From the NCBI RefSeq assembly GCF_004362975.1, contig NZ_SNXO01000003.1:1-64000 (forward strand): a DNA stretch of 64,000 bases, written 5' to 3'. Positions within the stretch are counted from its first letter, which is position 1. Each line of letters opens with the position of its first letter. The position numbers and the translations under genes are program-made. The notes below the pieces were generated by a model. It was not told the origin of the DNA and did not search any database. It worked only from the letters and a program-made list of their open reading frames with translations. This DNA is from Aminicella lysinilytica (GTDB lineage: Bacteria; Bacillota; Clostridia; Peptostreptococcales; Anaerovoracaceae). Below are positions 61,371-64,000 of this stretch, piece after piece.

Positions 61371-62621
61371 ATGACTGTATTGCAGGTAGACGCCAATTCT
61401 GCATATCTGAGTTGGACGGCGGCAGCCCTGCTGGAACAGGGATATCCCGTCGATATAAGAACGGTACCGGCAGTGATTGCCGGAAACCCTAAGAACAGGC
61501 ATGGAATAATTCTGGCCAAGTCCATACCTGCCGGGAAACTGGGCATAGGCACGGGTGTCAGCTTGTTTGAAGCTCGCCGGAAATGTCCTGAACTGCTGGT
61601 CTTTCCGCCGAACTTCGATCTGTATCTCGGGTGCAGTGATGCTATGTATGAAATTTTAAAGGAATATTCCCCGCTTATAGAGAGATACAGCGTAGACGAG
61701 TGTTTTTTAGATCACAGGACGTGCGCAGGTCATCCTGCGTCGCCTGTGGAAACAGCTTATGAAATAAAGGAACGTATTAAAGCCGAGTTGGGCTTTACTG
61801 TAAATGTAGGAGTGGGCCGCAACAAACTGCTTTCTAAAATGGCCTGCGAACTTGAAAAACCGGATAAGGTCCACTGCCTGCTTACAGATGAAGATATACG
61901 AGATAAGATGTGGCCTCTGGATGTGAGGGAGTTGTTTATGGTAGGCAGGGCCACTACACGCAGGTTGGGAAAGATAAATATCAGAACCATTGGCGGCCTG
62001 GCGAAAACCGATCCCTTGTTACTGAAGGCTATGTTTAAAAGCCACGGCACGCTTATATGGGAATACGCCAACGGCATAGATAATGGCCGGATAATACCAA
62101 ACGACCAGATCGTGCAGAAGGGCATAGGGAACAGCATGACGATCAAATATGATCTTTTGGATCCTCAGGAAGCCAGGTCGTATTTACTGTCTTTGACAGA
62201 AAGGGTAGGCGGACGATTGCGCCATCACAGGTGCAAAGCCAGTCTTGTAGTTGTCAGCGTATGCACCGGTAGTTTTATTCGGTACACGCATCAGCTCAAG
62301 CTGCCTTTCTTCACATCAGATACTACGACCATATACAGATATGCCTGCCGGCTTTTATCAGAATCCTGGAAAGGTGAGCCTATAAGGCAACTGGGAGTGC
62401 GGGTAGGTGAATTCGTTCGTGATGATGAATACCAGCTGACAGTTTTTGACGTGGAAACAATAGAGAAGGACGAAGCCCTTAACGATGCTGTAGATCAGAT
62501 AAGAAGCAGATTTGGCTCAGAGGCTATTTACCGCGGTGTCTTCGCAAACTCTGATCTGAACCCTATTGAGGGTGGAGTAAACGGCGGCAATTTTCTTATG
62601 ATGGGAGGTTTCAGACAATGA
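61371..62621 (+). CDS. Y-family DNA polymerase (UmuC/DinB type)
   Basis: A 416-residue translesion polymerase. The active site residues lie in QVDANSAYLSW (about 5-15) and YSVDECFLD (about 107-115). A helix-hairpin-helix region (ELFMVGRATTRRLGKINIRTIGGL) and a little-finger domain follow. The start is the ATG at 61371 behind GGGAGGTG. A LexA box upstream shows SOS control. The ATG of the small downstream gene overlaps its stop. Confidence 0.93.
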   Translation: MTVLQVDANSAYLSWTAAALLEQGYPVDIRTVPAVIAGNPKNRHGIILAKSIPAGKLGIGTGVSLFEARRKCPELLVFPPNFDLYLGCSDAMYEILKEYSPLIERYSVDECFLDHRTCAGHPASPVETAYEIKERIKAELGFTVNVGVGRNKLLSKMACELEKPDKVHCLLTDEDIRDKMWPLDVRELFMVGRATTRRLGKINIRTIGGLAKTDPLLLKAMFKSHGTLIWEYANGIDNGRIIPNDQIVQKGIGNSMTIKYDLLDPQEARSYLLSLTERVGGRLRHHRCKASLVVVSVCTGSFIRYTHQLKLPFFTSDTTTIYRYACRLLSESWKGEPIRQLGVRVGEFVRDDEYQLTVFDVETIEKDEALNDAVDQIRSRFGSEAIYRGVFANSDLNPIEGGVNGGNFLMMGGFRQ

Positions 62622-62881
62622 AAATAGTAGCGAAACCGGTGGATATGATAGCAACATTCAGCGTGCAGGGAAAACCTACGCCGTATAAATTCAGATATGA
62701 AGATCGCTCAGGGCGGCGTATAGAGGTCAGGATAGATAAGATAATAAGTGCTGACAGCAGAAAACTTGCCGGAATAGATTCTATAGTATACACATGCCAG
62801 TCCGAGATAGATCAGACACTGCGGATCTTTGAATTGAAGTATATAGTGGGGCAGTGCAGGTGGGAGTTATATAAGGCATAA
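62618..62881 (+). CDS. small protein coupled to the SOS polymerase
   Basis: An 87-residue protein with a beta-rich N-terminal half (MIATFSVQGKPTPYKFRY, RRIEVRIDKII) and the end IFELKYIVGQCRWELYKA. It overlaps the polymerase stop codon (ATGA) and so is damage-inducible with it. I do not recognise the family with certainty; it may be an accessory factor of the polymerase, comparable in position to YolD-type proteins. Confidence 0.75.
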   Translation: MKIVAKPVDMIATFSVQGKPTPYKFRYEDRSGRRIEVRIDKIISADSRKLAGIDSIVYTCQSEIDQTLRIFELKYIVGQCRWELYKA

Positions 62882-62953
62882 TAGCTCAGGTCTGGAATCC
62901 ATGAGCTTATATAAGAAATAAAGCAAAATAACGATTATAAACCAAAAAACAGG

Positions 62954-62982
62954 TTGACAGGGGCCGGGAATTTTGGTAGTAT
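62954..62982 (+). promoter_or_regulatory. promoter of the tRNA cluster
   Basis: TTGACA (62954-62959) and TAGTAT (62977-62982) with a 17-base spacer, about 33 bases ahead of tRNA-Met. Confidence 0.65.
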
Positions 62983-63014
62983 ATTTCTTGCAGTGATTTC
63001 ACATAATGCAATGT

Positions 63015-63091
63015 GGCGGTGTAGCTTAGTTGGCTAGAGCGTCCGGTTCATACCCGGAAGGTCGGTGGTTCGACTCCACTCGCCGCTACCA
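63015..63091 (+). tRNA. tRNA-Met (anticodon CAT)
   Basis: A 77-base cloverleaf with acceptor GGCGGUG and CGCCGCU, anticodon CAT, and encoded CCA. The anticodon stem lacks the three consecutive G-C pairs of initiator tRNA and position 1 is paired, so it is an elongator tRNA-Met, or possibly tRNA-Ile with a modified CAT. Confidence 0.93.
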
Positions 63092-63095
63092 TTAT

Positions 63096-63171
63096 GGGCG
63101 TTTAGCTCAGCTGGGAGAGCATCTGCCTTACAAGCAGGGGGTCATAGGTTCGAGCCCTATAACGCCCACCA
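63096..63171 (+). tRNA. tRNA-Val (anticodon TAC)
   Basis: A 76-base cloverleaf with acceptor GGGCGUU and AACGCCC, anticodon loop CTTACAA and encoded CCA, four bases behind tRNA-Met and co-transcribed with it. Confidence 0.96.
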
Positions 63172-63181
63172 AATCACTACA

Positions 63182-63256
63182 TTCAAAGTATATGTAAAGT
63201 ATATGCAGAGAAAATTGCGAAGGACTGAGCAACGCAGTAATTCACAATTTTAAAGA
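63182..63256 (+). repeat. truncated copy of the 124-bp repeat
   Basis: It matches both ends of the repeat unit, but 60 bases are missing between two GGAC sequences, and an 11-base AAAGTATATGT stretch is duplicated near its start. The deletion at short direct repeats suggests slippage. Confidence 0.8.
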
Positions 63257-63380
63257 TTCAAAGTATACGCAGAGAAAATTGCGAAGGACAAGGCGCACAG
63301 TGTGAGGAGCGAGAGAAACGTACTTTTGTACGTGATCGAGGACGAGGACTGAGCAACGCAGTAATTCACAATTTTAAAGA
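63257..63380 (+). repeat. 124-bp tandem repeat, copy 1
   Basis: A full unit starting TTCAAAGTATACGCAGAG and ending CACAATTTTAAAGA, with an internal hairpin ACGTAC-TTTT-GTACGT (63318-63333). Together with the neighbouring copies it fills the 339 bases between tRNA-Val and tRNA-Asp; no gene is seen in this stretch. Confidence 0.9.
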
Positions 63381-63500
63381 TTCAAAGTATACGCAGAGAA
63401 AATTGCGAAGGACAAGGCGCACAGTGTGAGGAGCGAGAGAAACGTACTTTTGTACGTGATCGAGGACGAGGACTGAGCAACGTAGTAATTCACAATTTTA
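63381..63500 (+). repeat. 124-bp tandem repeat, copy 2
   Basis: Nearly identical to copy 1 (one difference, GCAACGTAGT instead of GCAACGCAGT), ending at CACAATTTTA where it runs into TCAAGTATGA just ahead of tRNA-Asp. Confidence 0.9.
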
Positions 63501-63510
63501 TCAAGTATGA

Positions 63511-63587
63511 GGCCAAGTAGTTCAGTTGGTTAGAATGCCAGCCTGTCACGCTGGAGGTCGACGGTTCGAGCCCGTTCTTGGTCGCCA
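63511..63587 (+). tRNA. tRNA-Asp (anticodon GTC)
   Basis: A 77-base cloverleaf with acceptor GGCCAAG and CUUGGUC, anticodon loop CTGTCAC, discriminator G and encoded CCA. Confidence 0.96.
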
Positions 63588-63615
63588 ATTTTTTACTTAA
63601 TTGTTCCATTATGCT

Positions 63616-63644
63616 TTGCATTTGCAGGGCATATATGGTACAAT
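63616..63644 (+). promoter_or_regulatory. promoter ahead of tRNA-His
   Basis: TTGCAT (63616-63621) and TACAAT (63639-63644) with a 17-base spacer, 12 bases ahead of tRNA-His. Confidence 0.5.
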
Positions 63645-63656
63645 TACAGTTACTAT

Positions 63657-63733
63657 GGTGGGTATAGTCAAGTGGTTAAGACACAGGATTGTGATTCCTG
63701 CATGCGTGGGTTCGAGCCCCACTACCCACCCCA
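63657..63733 (+). tRNA. tRNA-His (anticodon GTG)
   Basis: Cloverleaf with acceptor GUGGGUA and UACCCAC, anticodon loop TTGTGAT, the extra G at position -1 (63657) facing C73, as required for tRNA-His, and encoded CCA. Confidence 0.95.
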
Positions 63734-63748
63734 TTATATTGTTCGCGA

Positions 63749-63823
63749 TGGGGTATCGCCAAGTGGTAAGGCAATGGATTCTGATTCCATCATGCGCAGG
63801 TTCGAATCCTGCTACCCTAGCCA
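63749..63823 (+). tRNA. tRNA-Gln (anticodon CTG)
   Basis: A 75-base cloverleaf with acceptor UGGGGUA and UACCCUA, anticodon loop TTCTGAT, T arm GCAGG-TTCGAAT-CCTGC and encoded CCA. Confidence 0.95.
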
Positions 63824-63828
63824 ATATC

Positions 63829-63851
63829 GAGACGCGATCTAATCGCGTCTC
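63829..63851 (+). terminator. hairpin between tRNA-Gln and tRNA-Cys
   Basis: GAGACGCGAT (63829-63838) and ATCGCGTCTC (63842-63851) form a perfect 10-bp stem with a CTA loop. No T-run follows, so it may be a processing signal or a factor-dependent stop rather than an intrinsic terminator. Confidence 0.5.
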
Positions 63852-63860
63852 ACAATTAAT

Positions 63861-63900
63861 GAACTGGGCAACACAGCAGTTCACAATTTTATCAAGCATA
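63861..63900 (+). repeat. degenerate 3' end of the 124-bp repeat
   Basis: GAACTGGGCAACACAGCAGT and TCACAATTTTATCAAGCAT correspond to the end of the repeat before tRNA-Asp (GACTGAGCAACGCAGTAAT, TCACAATTTTATCAAGTAT). Here it directly precedes tRNA-Cys. Confidence 0.7.
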
Positions 63901-63901
63901 T

Positions 63902-63976
63902 GGCGACATAGCCAAGTGGTAAGGCAAAGGTCTGCAAAACCTCTATTCCCCAGTTCGAATCTGGGTGTCGCCTCCA
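63902..63976 (+). tRNA. tRNA-Cys (anticodon GCA)
   Basis: A 75-base cloverleaf with acceptor GGCGACA and UGUCGCC, anticodon loop CTGCAAA, discriminator U and encoded CCA. Confidence 0.95.
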
Positions 63977-64000
63977 AATGAAAACCTGTAATCGCAATGA

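Noticed and set aside
63015-63091. Initiator tRNA-fMet
   Set aside because: The anticodon stem lacks the GGG/CCC pairs and the first acceptor pair is formed (G-U), unlike initiator tRNA.
63182-63500. CRISPR array
   Set aside because: The units are 124 bp, head to tail without unique spacers, and no cas genes are present.

Overview
The window looks like chromosome of a strictly anaerobic, Gram-positive member of the Bacillota (class Clostridia; a relative of the Eubacterium/Anaerovoracaceae/Peptostreptococcales groups is my best guess from gene content, not proven). Signs are a complete V/A-type ATPase operon with a sodium-binding rotor signature, a desulfoferrodoxin-type domain, PduL instead of Pta, a glpP antiterminator gene, sortase-type surface proteins, strong AGGAGG ribosome binding sites and a Firmicutes-type LexA box. 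Most genes lie on the + strand in long, tightly packed or overlapping operons.

Layout. 1-94 is the 3' end (domains V and VI) of a group II intron that abuts the end of serA. 113-5173 carries serine biosynthesis (serA divergent from serC), an archaeal-type phosphoglycerate mutase and a D,D-carboxypeptidase, followed by uvrC. 7078-10306 has a DUF1292 protein, a small antisense membrane protein, an FAD oxidoreductase and a secreted glycerophosphodiesterase-like protein whose last residues are frameshifted. 10430-15546 is an accessory patch: tRNA-Leu, an autoregulated GntR/ABC operon, a nitroreductase, a lipase-like hydrolase, an XRE-desulfoferrodoxin fusion, tRNA-Pro and a toxin-antitoxin pair. 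Both tRNA genes here are followed by an inverted, degenerate copy of their own 3' end. 15665-19767 is a large c-di-GMP/hybrid kinase gene broken into three frames.

19875-34273 is housekeeping: an NhaC antiporter with a membrane partner, a CYTH protein, tig-clpP-clpX-lon-engB (protein folding and proteolysis), hpt, pduL, a PHP phosphoesterase, glpP and a beta-CASP nuclease. Homoserine dehydrogenase and a drug/metabolite-type exporter follow (34275-36214). 36397-45040 is the nine-gene V-type ATPase operon (G/H, I, K, E, C, F, A, B, D), and a DapF-fold racemase resembling CntK lies opposite it.

46133-58612 is the most unusual region. It is a Tad/Flp-like secretion cluster (SAF protein, degenerate CpaE, TadA, TadB, TadC) followed by four small proteins that all begin MKNL, with no prepilin peptidase nearby. 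It continues with a DUF5688 protein, a small secreted protein, an IscA/HesB-like protein and two large surface proteins, the first preceded by tandem terminators directly ahead of its ribosome binding site.

58618-64000 has ychF and lgt on the - strand, then sfsA, a LexA-controlled Y-family polymerase operon and six tRNA genes. A 124-bp tandem repeat sits between tRNA-Val and tRNA-Asp. Starts were chosen from visible ribosome binding sites and promoters. Function calls rest on recognisable motifs and gene order; no database search was possible.
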